Origin: Arenibacter troitsensis
GTDB lineage: Bacteria > Bacteroidota > Bacteroidia > Flavobacteriales > Flavobacteriaceae
Reading direction: 5' to 3'
Length of the DNA: 64,000 nt
Assembly: GCF_900177645.1 (NCBI RefSeq)
Contig: NZ_FXAO01000001.1
Location: forward strand, 894,712-958,711
The notes under the pieces were generated by a model, which was given only the letters and a program-made list of their open reading frames with translations, was not told the origin of the DNA and made no database searches. How positions within the stretch are numbered: position 1 is the first letter of the stretch; every line of letters begins with the position of its first letter. A program made the translations under genes and the position numbers. Below are positions 27,510 to 37,295 of this stretch, piece after piece.

Positions 27510-30500
27510 ATGATTAAAAAATTTCATTACTATTTATTACTGGCCTCATTTCTTGTTGTACAAGGAATGATGGCTCAGAACAAAACGGTTACCGGAACAG
27601 TATCCGATGATCTGGGCACCCCGCTACCAGGTGTCAATGTTGTGGAGAAAGGTACATCCAATGGTACTTCCACGGATTTTGATGGTAATTTCTCCCTAAA
27701 TGTAGGGAACAATGCTACATTGGTTTTTTCTTCTTTGGGTTTTACCAAAAAGGAAATTGCTGTGGGAGCGCAGACTACTATTAAAGTTGTTCTGGAAGAA
27801 GATGCAGAGCAATTAGGAGAGGTAGTTGTAACAGGTTTGGGTATTACAAGGGAAAAGAAGGCCCTTGGTTATGCTACGGCAACTATTACTGCTGAAGCTT
27901 TGACCGAAACGGCAACACCGAACTTTGCAACTGCATTGTACGGAAAAGCTCCTGGGGTTAGTATAAATACTACTCCTGGTGGATCTACCAGTGCCTCCAA
28001 TATTACCATTAGGGGTGTAGCCTCCATTACAGGAAGGAGTCAGCCATTGATTATTATGGATGGTGTACCTATTAGGGATGGTGAAGTTGCCAACAATAAC
28101 TATTGGGGAGACCAACGTCTTAGAGGTAATGGTCTTTTGGATATTAACCCAGAGGATATAGACAACATTTCCATTCTTAAAGGAGCATCTGCTGCCGCAC
28201 TTTATGGTTCTGAAGCGGTAAATGGGGTGGTTTTGATCACTACCAAAAGTGGTAAGAACAAGAAGAAGGGAATGACAGTGGATATGAGCTCATCCTATAG
28301 CTTTGACAAAGTGGCGTATCTTCCAAGATATCAAACAGTGAGGGGGCCAGGTGCACCTTTGAACGTTTCTGACGGTGGACAGGATGCAGACGGTTTTATA
28401 TATCATGATACAGATGGTGATGGTATAGCAGAAACCAGAGGTGTTTTGGGGTATAGTATCAACTTTGGACCAAAATTTGACGGTCAGCCAACTATTGGTT
28501 GGGACGGAATCGTAAGACCTTATGAGGCTCAGGATGACCGCTATGGTGGCTTGTTCAACACTGCACACAATACAAGTGTTAACATGTCCATTACCAATGT
28601 TACAGATAACTCCAATTTAAGATTTTCGTATACCCGTCAGGATAACCAAGGTATCAGTATTGGTGCTGAGGAAGAAAAGAATGTATTTAATTTAAATGCA
28701 AGCTTTAAATGGGCCGATAATATGACTACGGATGTAATTGTAAACTATGTAAATCAGTCCGTATTCAACAGACCTTATTCTGTGGATCGATTGACGAACA
28801 ACTTTACAGGAATGATGTCTCCCTGGGATAGTGCCGATTGGTATTTGGATAGATACAAAACTAGTAGAGGGTATCGCTTTGTTACCGGAACCGGTCAGAG
28901 TTTAACTCCTGAAGAGAATATTATTTATCCTGGATTTAAAGGGGATATTGCAGACTTCGTTTGGAGGGTAAAAGAGAATCGCTTGGAAGAGCAAAGTAAT
29001 AGAATTATAGGTACTATCACTAACACTTGGAGCATAGCCAAGGGGCTTAATCTAAGAGGTAGAATATCTACAGATTTTACCAATAGAAGATCGGAAGCAA
29101 GCAGTTCTACCGAAAGACCTTTGGCTTTTGGTAACTCTGGTGGGTTTAGTATGAGCAATAACAATTACAACTCTTTGTATGGTGAATTGATATTGAACTA
29201 TGAAACCGCAATTACATCAGATTTGACCCTTTCCATGATGGCGGGTTACAATGCTACCAAGCAATCTGAATCATTTCTAAGCAGAGGAACCAATGGAGGT
29301 TTGAGTGTTGAAAACTGGTTTGATGTGTCTGCATCGGTAAACACGCCTAATTCTGGTAGTAGTCGAAACTCTATCGTAAAAGATGCGTTTTTGGGAACCA
29401 TGAATTTAGATTACAAGGGGTATTTCTATGTAGAAGGGACAATTCGTAAGGATAAGACCTCCACTATGAACCCAAACAACAATAGTTTTGTGTACCCTTC
29501 GGTTAACTCTAGTTTTATTCTTTCCGAGGCATTTGACCTACCTCTTTTTATGAACTATTTAAAAATTCGTGGTTCATGGGGTATTGTGGGTAATTATCCT
29601 GATCCATATCAGGCTAATATTGCCTACAACCAGAATACTTTAGGTTCTCAAGGTGGCAACCCAGTGCTTTATACTACTATTCCTTCCAGTTTTGGTAATG
29701 ACGGAATTAGACCGGAAGAGAAGCATGAGTATGAATTTGGTTTGGAAATGAAATTTTTTCAGGGTAGGTTAGGTCTTGATGCCTCTTATTACAATGCACA
29801 AATTGTAGATCAGATCTTGCCATTGACACTTCCTAATAGTTCTGGTGCAGGCTCTGTATTGACCAATATCGGTACGCTTAGGAACAAAGGTTATGAATTT
29901 GGGGTGACTGGTACGCCTATTGATACAGGTTCCTTTAGATGGGATGCTATTGTAAACTTTGCTAAGAACGATAACAAAGTTGAGAAATTGGCGCCTGGTC
30001 TTGATGAATTGCTGCATGCTGATTATGATGGAAATGCTGCCCAATTGAAGTCGTTGGTAGGTCAACCAATGGGAGATCTTTATGCCCACCCAGTAGCAAC
30101 AGATGCACAAGGAAGGAGAATTGTGGATCCCAATGGAATGTACAAGGTAGATCCTGATAAAATGGAAAAATTCGGTAACGCTATGCCAAAATGGACTGGT
30201 GGTGTTATGAACTCCTTTACCTACAAGAACATTACCTTGGATGCCCTTGTGGATTTCCGTATTGGTGGACATGTAATGCCAACTGCACTTAATTGGATGA
30301 CCAGCCGTGGTCTTACCGAGGAGAGTTTAAATTATATGGATACAGAGCGTGGTGGACTTAGTTATTACGAGGATGCCACTGGAACTAGAATCCAAACAAC
30401 TCCGGGTGCTACAGCAGGTCCTGGGGGAGAAGTAGTTTACCATGATGGTATATTATTGGATGGGGTTACCAATGACGGTCAGCCTAACGACCAAATAGCT

Positions 30501-30836
30501 TCTGCTGCGGATTACTACTGGACCGTTTACAACTGGGGTGGACCTCAATATAGTCCAAACACCCGTTATGAACTATATATTAAAGAGAATACCTACTTTA
30601 AGATGAGAGAGTTGTCCATTGGCTACAAAATGCCAAGAAAGGTTATTGATAAGATAGGACTTAGTAAATTGCAATTCTCAGTTTTCGGTAGAAACTTGTT
30701 TTACCTATATAGAACAATCAAAGATATGGATGGTGAGCAGACTACAGCAGGTTCCAGATGGTTCCAAAATGTTAATAATGTAGGTACCAACCCTTCAACT
30801 CGTTCTTTCGGTCTAATGGTAAGAGCTAGTCTATAA
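27510..30836 (+). CDS. SusC/RagA-type TonB-dependent outer-membrane transporter
   Basis: 1108-residue beta-barrel that imports oligosaccharides with SusD. It has a signal peptide (cleavage near MMAQ^N), a carboxypeptidase-regulatory-like domain (VTGTVSDDLGTPLPGVNVVEKG, residues ~28-100), the linker VVVTGLGITREKKALGY typical of SusC, a plug domain (KAPGVSINT, ASNITIRGVASI, PLIIMDGVPI, GSEAVNGVVLITTK) and a long barrel ending RSFGLMVRASL. It lies 35 bp upstream of the SusD gene. A separate leader and terminator suggest its own promoter, apart from the enzyme genes. Confidence 0.96.
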   Translation: MIKKFHYYLLLASFLVVQGMMAQNKTVTGTVSDDLGTPLPGVNVVEKGTSNGTSTDFDGNFSLNVGNNATLVFSSLGFTKKEIAVGAQTTIKVVLEEDAEQLGEVVVTGLGITREKKALGYATATITAEALTETATPNFATALYGKAPGVSINTTPGGSTSASNITIRGVASITGRSQPLIIMDGVPIRDGEVANNNYWGDQRLRGNGLLDINPEDIDNISILKGASAAALYGSEAVNGVVLITTKSGKNKKKGMTVDMSSSYSFDKVAYLPRYQTVRGPGAPLNVSDGGQDADGFIYHDTDGDGIAETRGVLGYSINFGPKFDGQPTIGWDGIVRPYEAQDDRYGGLFNTAHNTSVNMSITNVTDNSNLRFSYTRQDNQGISIGAEEEKNVFNLNASFKWADNMTTDVIVNYVNQSVFNRPYSVDRLTNNFTGMMSPWDSADWYLDRYKTSRGYRFVTGTGQSLTPEENIIYPGFKGDIADFVWRVKENRLEEQSNRIIGTITNTWSIAKGLNLRGRISTDFTNRRSEASSSTERPLAFGNSGGFSMSNNNYNSLYGELILNYETAITSDLTLSMMAGYNATKQSESFLSRGTNGGLSVENWFDVSASVNTPNSGSSRNSIVKDAFLGTMNLDYKGYFYVEGTIRKDKTSTMNPNNNSFVYPSVNSSFILSEAFDLPLFMNYLKIRGSWGIVGNYPDPYQANIAYNQNTLGSQGGNPVLYTTIPSSFGNDGIRPEEKHEYEFGLEMKFFQGRLGLDASYYNAQIVDQILPLTLPNSSGAGSVLTNIGTLRNKGYEFGVTGTPIDTGSFRWDAIVNFAKNDNKVEKLAPGLDELLHADYDGNAAQLKSLVGQPMGDLYAHPVATDAQGRRIVDPNGMYKVDPDKMEKFGNAMPKWTGGVMNSFTYKNITLDALVDFRIGGHVMPTALNWMTSRGLTEESLNYMDTERGGLSYYEDATGTRIQTTPGATAGPGGEVVYHDGILLDGVTNDGQPNDQIASAADYYWTVYNWGGPQYSPNTRYELYIKENTYFKMRELSIGYKMPRKVIDKIGLSKLQFSVFGRNLFYLYRTIKDMDGEQTTAGSRWFQNVNNVGTNPSTRSFGLMVRASL

Positions 30837-30870
30837 TAATATAAATAAGAATTATTTAAAAAGATATTTC

Positions 30871-32454
30871 ATGAAAAAATTATCGATAATACTCGGTATT
30901 GTTATGGCCACGGCCATCAGCGGTTGTACCGAGGCAGATTTTAGCGAGAATTACGCAAACCCGTCAAAGGTATCGACAGCAACAGTGGAGAAGCAATTTG
31001 CAGGTATGTTGGTCGCCAATAAGGATTACGTTCTTCCTGCCTATTGGAACTATTTCGTAGTGCTTAGACCTACATTGTCCCGTTATACCCAAGCGGTAGG
31101 TTGGATAAATACGTCTAACCAATATGTGCCTGGTGAAGCAGCTATAGGTCCGCGTTGGGGCACATACTATGATTTTTTATCCCAATATAGAGAGTTGGAG
31201 AAGATTTATAACAATCTTACTCCAGAGGAGCAGGCAGATTTGAAGGTTTATATGCTTACGGCCAAAATTTACCTTTATGATCATACCCAAAGAGTGGTTG
31301 ACCTACATGGTGATATTCCATTTTCAGAAGCGGGTCGCCTAAGCCAAAATGGGGGTGATTACTTAGCGTCATTACCTACTTATGATACTGCCGAAAGTAT
31401 CTATACTACTATGTTGGACGATTTAAAATCTTTTTCCGACGAATTAAACAGTATCAATGTTAGCCCAGGAATCATGGTAGGTTTTCAAACCCAGGATTTT
31501 GTTAACGGAGGTGATGTAAGTGCTTGGAAAAAGTATTGTAATTCATTAAGGTTAAGAATGTTGACTAGGGTTTCCGGTGTTTCTGAATTTCAATCTAGAG
31601 CGGAATCCGAAATTGCTGCTATCTTGGCCAATCCAGGACAATATCCTTTAGTAGAGGTAAATGCCGAAAATATTCAGATCGATGTTGTTAGCTTGGATAC
31701 TCCAATAAACTCCAAAGGTTTTAGGACTGGATTGGAAGACTGGGATGGTAATTTGGCAGGTAAGGCCATGATAGATCATATGTTGGACAATACCGATCCA
31801 AGGATAAGAGCTATGTACGAACCAGGAGAAAATGCTGGTGGTGCCTATTTAGGTTTGGATCCGTTGCTTAACGAAAATGACCAAACTACTTTGGTGGCTA
31901 CTGGTACCCTGTCTAGATACAACCGTTCAACTTTAAGTAGAAACGAGTATTTCCCTGGACTTTTGTTTACAGCTGCCGAAGTAAGTCTACTTAAGGCTGA
32001 ATATTATTTGAACGCCAGCAATGATGCCATGGCACAAGCTAGTTATGAGGATGCTATTGAAAAATCAACGGAATTCTACTATGATCTTCGTGATTTGAGT
32101 GCCGATGGTACTGCAATAGATCTTGTACCTACCAATGACACAGAAATTCAGGCTTATATTGACAGTGCCGATGTAAATTGGGACAATGCCACTACGGATG
32201 AAGAGAAATTGTCCTTAATCGCAACCCAAAAATGGATACACTTTAGTGTACTTCAATTGCCAGATAGCTGGGCGGAACAAAGAAGGTTGAATTTACCTGA
32301 ATTTGATTTCCAGGTAGATAATGCCAACGAACAAACATTGCCACCTAGCCGTTGGATTTATCCAAATAGTGAGCGTGTTTACAACACCGACAATTATAAT
32401 ACTGTAAGTGGTGAGGATAATTTGACCACCAAAATATTCTGGGATGTTAATTAA
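30871..32454 (+). CDS. SusD/RagB-type glycan-binding lipoprotein
   Basis: 527-residue outer-membrane lipoprotein that caps the SusC channel. The signal ends in AISGCTEADF. The SusD_2-type architecture is visible: FAGMLVANKDYVLPAYWNYF, a TPR-like helical core (LKVYMLTAKIYLYDHTQRVVDLHGDIPFSEA), DVSAWKKYCNSLRLRMLTRVS and a C-terminal AEVSLLKAEYYLN with SWAEQRRLNLPEFDF. No isolated carbohydrate-binding domain can be located by eye. It is followed by a strong terminator at 32487. Confidence 0.94.
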   Translation: MKKLSIILGIVMATAISGCTEADFSENYANPSKVSTATVEKQFAGMLVANKDYVLPAYWNYFVVLRPTLSRYTQAVGWINTSNQYVPGEAAIGPRWGTYYDFLSQYRELEKIYNNLTPEEQADLKVYMLTAKIYLYDHTQRVVDLHGDIPFSEAGRLSQNGGDYLASLPTYDTAESIYTTMLDDLKSFSDELNSINVSPGIMVGFQTQDFVNGGDVSAWKKYCNSLRLRMLTRVSGVSEFQSRAESEIAAILANPGQYPLVEVNAENIQIDVVSLDTPINSKGFRTGLEDWDGNLAGKAMIDHMLDNTDPRIRAMYEPGENAGGAYLGLDPLLNENDQTTLVATGTLSRYNRSTLSRNEYFPGLLFTAAEVSLLKAEYYLNASNDAMAQASYEDAIEKSTEFYYDLRDLSADGTAIDLVPTNDTEIQAYIDSADVNWDNATTDEEKLSLIATQKWIHFSVLQLPDSWAEQRRLNLPEFDFQVDNANEQTLPPSRWIYPNSERVYNTDNYNTVSGEDNLTTKIFWDVN

Positions 32455-32486
32455 GGAATTGAGTTAGTTTTAATTTTGTTACCTAG

Positions 32487-32518
32487 AAGCCCGATACAGT
32501 TACTGTATCGGGCTTTTA
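32487..32518 (+). terminator. Rho-independent terminator after susD-like gene
   Basis: AAGCCCGATACAG pairs perfectly with CTGTATCGGGCTT over a 3-nt loop, then TT. The rest of the 332-bp gap to the convergent FG-GAP gene shows no gene. Confidence 0.9.
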
Positions 32519-32786
32519 CTTTTAGGTGTTTAACAAAACTGAAAATGATTTTTGATAAAATTTAAGGAGGCAAGTGGGTTTAACACCTAGAGCTTATGTA
32601 GTTCTTTTTTATTAACAGTATTTAGCTGCATCCGATTGAAGATAAGTGGAGCGTAGCTTTATTAATACTCGAAATAGAATTTAAACATACCCATGTATGT
32701 ATATCTAGGTCCTTTATACTATTCAATTTAAATTAATTCCACATTTTGTTATCAGAAGGAAAAACCCCATTTTGTTAGCTTGTTCT

Positions 32787-34709
32787 TTAATTTTTAAGGT
32801 AATAAAAATGTCCGTCTTCTGCCCCGATCAATAAATTTGGTTTACCGTCCTGGTCCCAATCCACTACGGTTGGACTGGTTGTATGACCGGCCAATTTGGT
32901 ATTGACCAGGTTGCCTCTTTTTTTGAAAATGGTACTTCCGTTGGATGCTCCTACGTTTTCGTACCATTCAATATTCTCACTATTGGCCAAAAGGTCAAGG
33001 TCTCCGTCCCCGTCCCAATCCGTGAATTGAATTTTTCTTCGCCCACTGCCACCTGCTTCCCGCTCCGTTAAACGCAGCAAATCATTACCAATGCTGCCAT
33101 CCGCATTTTTGAAGATACGTTGTCCTGGCTTTAGATAGAGTTTACCTCTTTTTTTAAACCGTTCAAAAAACGCCAAATAGCCTTCGTGATCTAACATTAC
33201 CAAGTCCATTAGTCCGTCTTTGTTCCAGTCTATTGCGTAAGGTGTTGTTCTCCACTGGGTGGCCAATTCGTCTTTTTCTGGATTCCACCAGTTCCATTTT
33301 GGTTTGGGAACTGTGTTTTTCTCCCAGGCCACCTTAACACCTCCCATTTTTGTTAATTTGGGCGCACCTTTCGTGCCTATGTTTCTATACCACTCTACCT
33401 TGCCAAAAATGGAATTTAATACAATATCCTTTAGGCCATCACCGTCCCAATCGGCAACCGTAAGGGTGGTGTATCCCCATTTGCGTTCGGCCGGACCTTG
33501 GATGGAACCGCTTTCCCCTGCCATTATTCGAATCACTTCCCCATCGGCCATCAAATAAACGGGTTCTTTAAAATCTGGATTTGCCCTCCCGTCCAAGTTC
33601 TCTATAAAACCAATGTAACCTGCCGAATTACCACATATTAGATCTTCATCCCCGTCTTCGTCCCAATCCACGCTGAACGGAGTGACCAGAGCACCAAATT
33701 TTAGATATTGACTTTTTTGCTGAATATAAACGGGCGATATAAAAATGGGCATATTATCTTTTACAGCCCCAGTATTCTCAATAAATACCACCCTACCGTC
33801 TTCGTCACCCACTACTAGATCAATCTTGTCGTCATTGTTCCAATCGAGGGCCACGGGCCGCATCATTTCCAAGTCCATTTTAAGGATGCCGGATGCATTC
33901 TCCAGAAATCTTCCTTTGGCATAGGTAGGATTTTCACGACTCCCGGTATTTTCAAAATAGGTAAATCGGTCTACGAACTCGCCACATATAATATCCAGAT
34001 CTCCATCGCCATCAAAATCGGCTATATTGGGCGTAGTATTGCCATATACATCGATAGGTTTATTACCAGCTAGAATTTTCCCATCATTTCTGTATTTCCC
34101 GTTATCATTGGTCAATAAATAAAGGTATCCTCGAAGGTTCCCATTGGTCCATTCCCCTTTTTCATTAAAGGCATTGTCCCATCCATATTCGCTCCAATCA
34201 TCGATGCCTACAATGAGATCCATATCCCCGTCATTGTCATAATCAACATATTTCCAGTCGTTAAAACGTTCCTTATATAAATCTAGCAGTTCTGATGCCT
34301 GATAAAGGCCTAGGGGGCGGGTGTAACCATATCTTCTAAAATTGTCATATTCCAAACCTACGCCTAATACCCTGGGTTCGTCATCTACATAGGAAATGGC
34401 AACATTCCGCATACCGTCACCAATTTTGATCGGAGCTTCAAATATGGGACTTCCTTTTTGGTCTTTGGAGCTGTTTTTGAATAAAAAGGTACCATTAAAA
34501 GGAACATCGGTACAGGAGATAACCAAATCCAGGTCCCCGTCCTGATCGTAATCCATGGGTAAGGGGTTGGCCCAAAGTCCTACTGCCAGATCCTTGGTAG
34601 TAGCGGTGTCCTTGTATTGTAATCTTATTAATTTTTCATCTGCGGATTGACTAAAGCCAAAAGTGGTGAGAGTTAAGAATAGGCAAGGGATTAATCGTTT
34701 AAGCATCAT
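32787..34709 (-). CDS. Exported FG-GAP/VCBS repeat protein
   Basis: 640 residues with signal peptide (MMLKRLIPCLFLTLTTFGFSQ). The body is a series of at least ten calcium-binding blade motifs of the form DxDxDGDxDLxxG (for example YDQDGDLDLVIS, YDNDGDMDLIVG, FDGDGDLDIICG, WDGDGLKDIVLN, WDQDGKPNLLIG), interleaved with F.ENTG strands. This makes an integrin-alpha-like beta-propeller. It converges on the SusC/SusD unit and could bind or process the same glycan extracellularly; no catalytic domain is visible. Confidence 0.88.
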   Translation of the reverse strand: MMLKRLIPCLFLTLTTFGFSQSADEKLIRLQYKDTATTKDLAVGLWANPLPMDYDQDGDLDLVISCTDVPFNGTFLFKNSSKDQKGSPIFEAPIKIGDGMRNVAISYVDDEPRVLGVGLEYDNFRRYGYTRPLGLYQASELLDLYKERFNDWKYVDYDNDGDMDLIVGIDDWSEYGWDNAFNEKGEWTNGNLRGYLYLLTNDNGKYRNDGKILAGNKPIDVYGNTTPNIADFDGDGDLDIICGEFVDRFTYFENTGSRENPTYAKGRFLENASGILKMDLEMMRPVALDWNNDDKIDLVVGDEDGRVVFIENTGAVKDNMPIFISPVYIQQKSQYLKFGALVTPFSVDWDEDGDEDLICGNSAGYIGFIENLDGRANPDFKEPVYLMADGEVIRIMAGESGSIQGPAERKWGYTTLTVADWDGDGLKDIVLNSIFGKVEWYRNIGTKGAPKLTKMGGVKVAWEKNTVPKPKWNWWNPEKDELATQWRTTPYAIDWNKDGLMDLVMLDHEGYLAFFERFKKRGKLYLKPGQRIFKNADGSIGNDLLRLTEREAGGSGRRKIQFTDWDGDGDLDLLANSENIEWYENVGASNGSTIFKKRGNLVNTKLAGHTTSPTVVDWDQDGKPNLLIGAEDGHFYYLKN

Positions 34710-34955
34710 AGTTGGATTTTACTAAGTTTATTTTGGATTGATGGGTATTTGTATAAAAATTTCAAATTAGTGTTTATTTTTCAAATGACCAACACTATGT
34801 AAAAGGAGGCCGGCAGATGATGGAGCCTAGCATTGAAATGTAATTGAATATATCAATAATTAGGGAATAATCCTTAGATCGGCAACAATATAAGGGGTGA
34901 GTAAAAAAAATCATTTTTTTGCCCAAAGTTTAGGGTTTAATTGTTTGATCTTTCC

Positions 34956-34986
34956 TATTTTTGCAATCTCATTTTCGGGATGTGGC
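34956..34986 (+). promoter_or_regulatory. tRNA-type promoter box and orphan copy of tRNA-Pro 5' end
   Basis: TATTTTTG at 34956-34963 matches the Bacteroidota -7 consensus TAnnTTTG; no good -33 TTG lies at the right distance. Twelve bases later, at 34976-34986, is CGGGATGTGGC, identical to the first 11 bases of the tRNA-Pro gene at 35083. The stretch between the copies has no gene and contains a common dispersed fragment (TTCGTCTACGCTCAGGAC). Confidence 0.4.
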
Positions 34987-35082
34987 CCTTCGTCTACGCT
35001 CAGGACAGGCTGCCCCACAGAGGATTCATTTATAAATGGAGATTCTGAAAAAGAATGGAAATTATTGAGCAAATTGTAGTAT

Positions 35083-35159
<77 letters not shown>

Positions 35160-35182
35160 GACTAGTTTCATCTAGTCGCATG

Positions 35183-35213
35183 ACGTTGCAAATCACCTGA
35201 TTTGCAACGTTTT
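35183..35213 (+). terminator. Terminator downstream of tRNA-Pro
   Basis: ACGTTGCAAATC pairs perfectly over 12 bp with GATTTGCAACGT around ACCT and is followed by TTT. A second small hairpin, GACTAG-N6-CTAGTC, lies just before it at 35160-35177 and may be an integrase-related inverted repeat. Confidence 0.85.
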
Positions 35214-35382
35214 ATGTTTTTAGGGGGTCCAGATGAAACCACTTGAAACTACCTGAAAACACCCCTCTGGTGTCCATAAAGGGATTTTGAAACCACAGTA
35301 TTTTTTGTACATTGAAGTAGCTTTAGAGGGTATTTGACCCTGTGTTTTTTACCGTTTATTTATTAATTTAAAGCTATGTAAT

Positions 35383-36630
35383 ATGTTAGAAAACAGTAGA
35401 TTATCGGTGGTATTTGTCACTCGAAAATTGAATTTGGAAAATGGGAACATTAAGATCTATGCTCGGGTCACCGTGGATGGAAAAAGAGCGGAATTCAGTT
35501 TAAATCGGGAATTGCCAGTGTCCCTTTGGGACGAAAAACGCAAAAGAGGTAAGGGGTTTTCCAAATATGTAATCTCTCTAAACAAGTATTTGGATCAGGT
35601 TTTTACGGGATTGCACGAGGCACACCGGCAACTTTTGCAGGAGGAAGTTGACATTACTTCGGCCGGAATAAAGGCTCGATATTTAGGAGAGGACGATAGG
35701 GGCAAGACACTGCTCGATTTGATAAGCTATCACAATACCTCCATGATCAGCGTCCTTAGAAAAGGAACTATGAAGAACTATTACAGTACGGAACGTTGTA
35801 TCAAGGAATTTTTAAAAGAGAAAATGGGCGTTGAGGATATTCCTCTTAAAAAACTGAATTATGGTTTTATTGTAGATTTTGAACAATATATACGGAAGTA
35901 TAAACCGGCCACACGAATGGGTTGTGCCAATAACGGTGCCATGAAACACATGGAGCGCTTAAAGAAGATGTCCAGGCTTGCCGTAAAACTGGAATGGTTG
36001 GAAAAGGACCCCTTTATCAATTATAAACTACGTTTTGAAAAAACAGAACGTCAATTTCTGACGGAAAGGGAACTGCAGCTCATTGAGGATACCACGTTTA
36101 ATATTCCAAGTACCCAACACATAAAAGACCTGTTCATTTTTGCCTGTTATACGGGTTTGTCTTTTATTGATGTTAGTGGGCTAAAAATTGACCATTTGGT
36201 AAAAGGAATGGACGGTAACGATTGGTTATATACTAAAAGAACAAAGACAGATGAACCTTTGAAGATTCCTTTGCTACCCAAGGCCATGGAAATCATTGAT
36301 AAATATAAAAGCCATGCTAGTCTGCTTGAAAATGGAAGATTATTACCTATATACAGCAACCAAATGATCAACCGCACCCTTCGGGATATCACAACCGCCT
36401 GCGGTATTCGTAAAAAGATAACCTTTCATGTAGCCCGACATACCTTTGCCACGGCGATTACACTTTCCAATGGGGTGCCAATTGAAACCGTTTCCAAACT
36501 TTTGGGGCATACCAAGCTTTCAACTACTCAAATCTATGCTAGAGTGGTTGAAAAGAAGGTAGGGGAGGATATGCAGAATTTGATGGCTACGATGAAGCTA
36601 AAAAAGGTTAGAGCTGAGGAAATTTATTAA
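35383..36630 (+). CDS. Tyrosine recombinase/integrase, CTnDOT-like type
   Basis: 415-residue site-specific recombinase. The N-terminal ~90 residues are an arm-DNA-binding domain (SVVFVTRKLNLENGNIKIYARV). Residues ~105-205 are the SAM-like core-binding domain. The catalytic domain has HVARHTFAT (HxxR box), LLGHTKLSTTQIYARV (His and nucleophile Tyr) and a beta-Lys region WLYTKRTKTDEPLKIPL. The first catalytic Arg position reads CYTGLSFIDV, with Ser where most recombinases have Arg, as is known for IntDOT. It sits 227 bp after tRNA-Pro, a classic genomic-island arrangement. Confidence 0.93.
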   Translation: MLENSRLSVVFVTRKLNLENGNIKIYARVTVDGKRAEFSLNRELPVSLWDEKRKRGKGFSKYVISLNKYLDQVFTGLHEAHRQLLQEEVDITSAGIKARYLGEDDRGKTLLDLISYHNTSMISVLRKGTMKNYYSTERCIKEFLKEKMGVEDIPLKKLNYGFIVDFEQYIRKYKPATRMGCANNGAMKHMERLKKMSRLAVKLEWLEKDPFINYKLRFEKTERQFLTERELQLIEDTTFNIPSTQHIKDLFIFACYTGLSFIDVSGLKIDHLVKGMDGNDWLYTKRTKTDEPLKIPLLPKAMEIIDKYKSHASLLENGRLLPIYSNQMINRTLRDITTACGIRKKITFHVARHTFATAITLSNGVPIETVSKLLGHTKLSTTQIYARVVEKKVGEDMQNLMATMKLKKVRAEEIY

Positions 36631-36707
36631 GCTATAAAATAATGTTTTGCGGCTGTTTGAACGAATTCATTCAGGCAGGTTATGTAACTTTGCTTTGGGT
36701 GCGGCAT

Positions 36708-36764
36708 AAAAAGTAAAGATTGAGATTCTTTACTTTTTTGAGTGTCCCGATATGGCTATCGGGA
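36708..36764 (+). terminator. Terminator hairpins after the integrase
   Basis: AAAAAGTAAAG pairs with CTTTACTTTTT (11 bp, 36708-36738), directly followed by a second perfect 8-bp hairpin TCCCGATA-TGGC-TATCGGGA at 36745-36764. The rest of 36631-37057 is AT-rich with no supportable gene. Confidence 0.7.
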
Positions 36765-37057
36765 GGTGTGCTGGCGTATTTGGTATTTGTTTTCTCAGGC
36801 CCTCGCTGCATCTCGTACAAATTTTTTAAGATTATCAATCTTCAAAAATTATGTGGTCTTCTAAAAGTTTCTTCTAAAAAATTAATGGAACACTTTTTAT
36901 GCTAGCCGACAATAGGAGGGGAGTGTAATATGTGTGGAATGTTATTTTTACTATTTTCTCCAAAATATGTTACGGTTTTCCGTAAACGATTACTTGTTAA
37001 ATTTTGATATATTTGATTTAGACCATTCAACACAAAACATCAATTACCACTAGTTTA

Positions 37058-37162
37058 ATGATAGAGCGTATTAAGAACTATTTAAGTCTTATTTCTAAAG
37101 AGATTGAAGAACATTTATATGAAGAATTTGAAATTAATAGCGATATGGCTATTTCGGAGTGA
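37058..37162 (+). CDS. Small hypothetical ORF (34 residues)
   Basis: ATG to TGA encoding MIERIKNYLSLISKEIEEHL and a short acidic tail; it looks like one amphipathic helix. A TATATTTG box (TAnnTTTG) lies ~45 bp upstream, and a GGTTCTTCC/GGAAGAACC hairpin follows the stop (37165-37192). It may be a real small gene or the start of a gene truncated by rearrangement. No family is recognised. Confidence 0.3.
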   Translation: MIERIKNYLSLISKEIEEHLYEEFEINSDMAISE

Positions 37163-37199
37163 TGGGTTCTTCCTCAAATTTGGGGAAGAACCGTTTATC

Positions 37200-37262
37200 A
37201 GTGCCACCCATTCCGTTTCAATCTGTGCCACTTAAGGTAAAAAAGAAAAAATACTCCAGCTT
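37200..37262 (+). repeat. Spacer-repeat copy A (partial)
   Basis: Contains GTGCCACCCATTCC, then GTGCCACTTAAGGTAAAAAA-type sequence. It matches the 5' module found again near 50.42, 52.48, 59.33 and 63.66 kb. It is the leftmost copy, placed just before the ISAs1 element. Confidence 0.65.
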
Positions 37263-37295
37263 TTGCTAGGCACATATTAAATGTAAGCTATTACC

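Noticed and set aside
29769-30272. A 167-codon minus-strand frame inside the SusC gene
   Set aside because: Shadow of the SusC coding strand, with low-complexity composition and no start signal.
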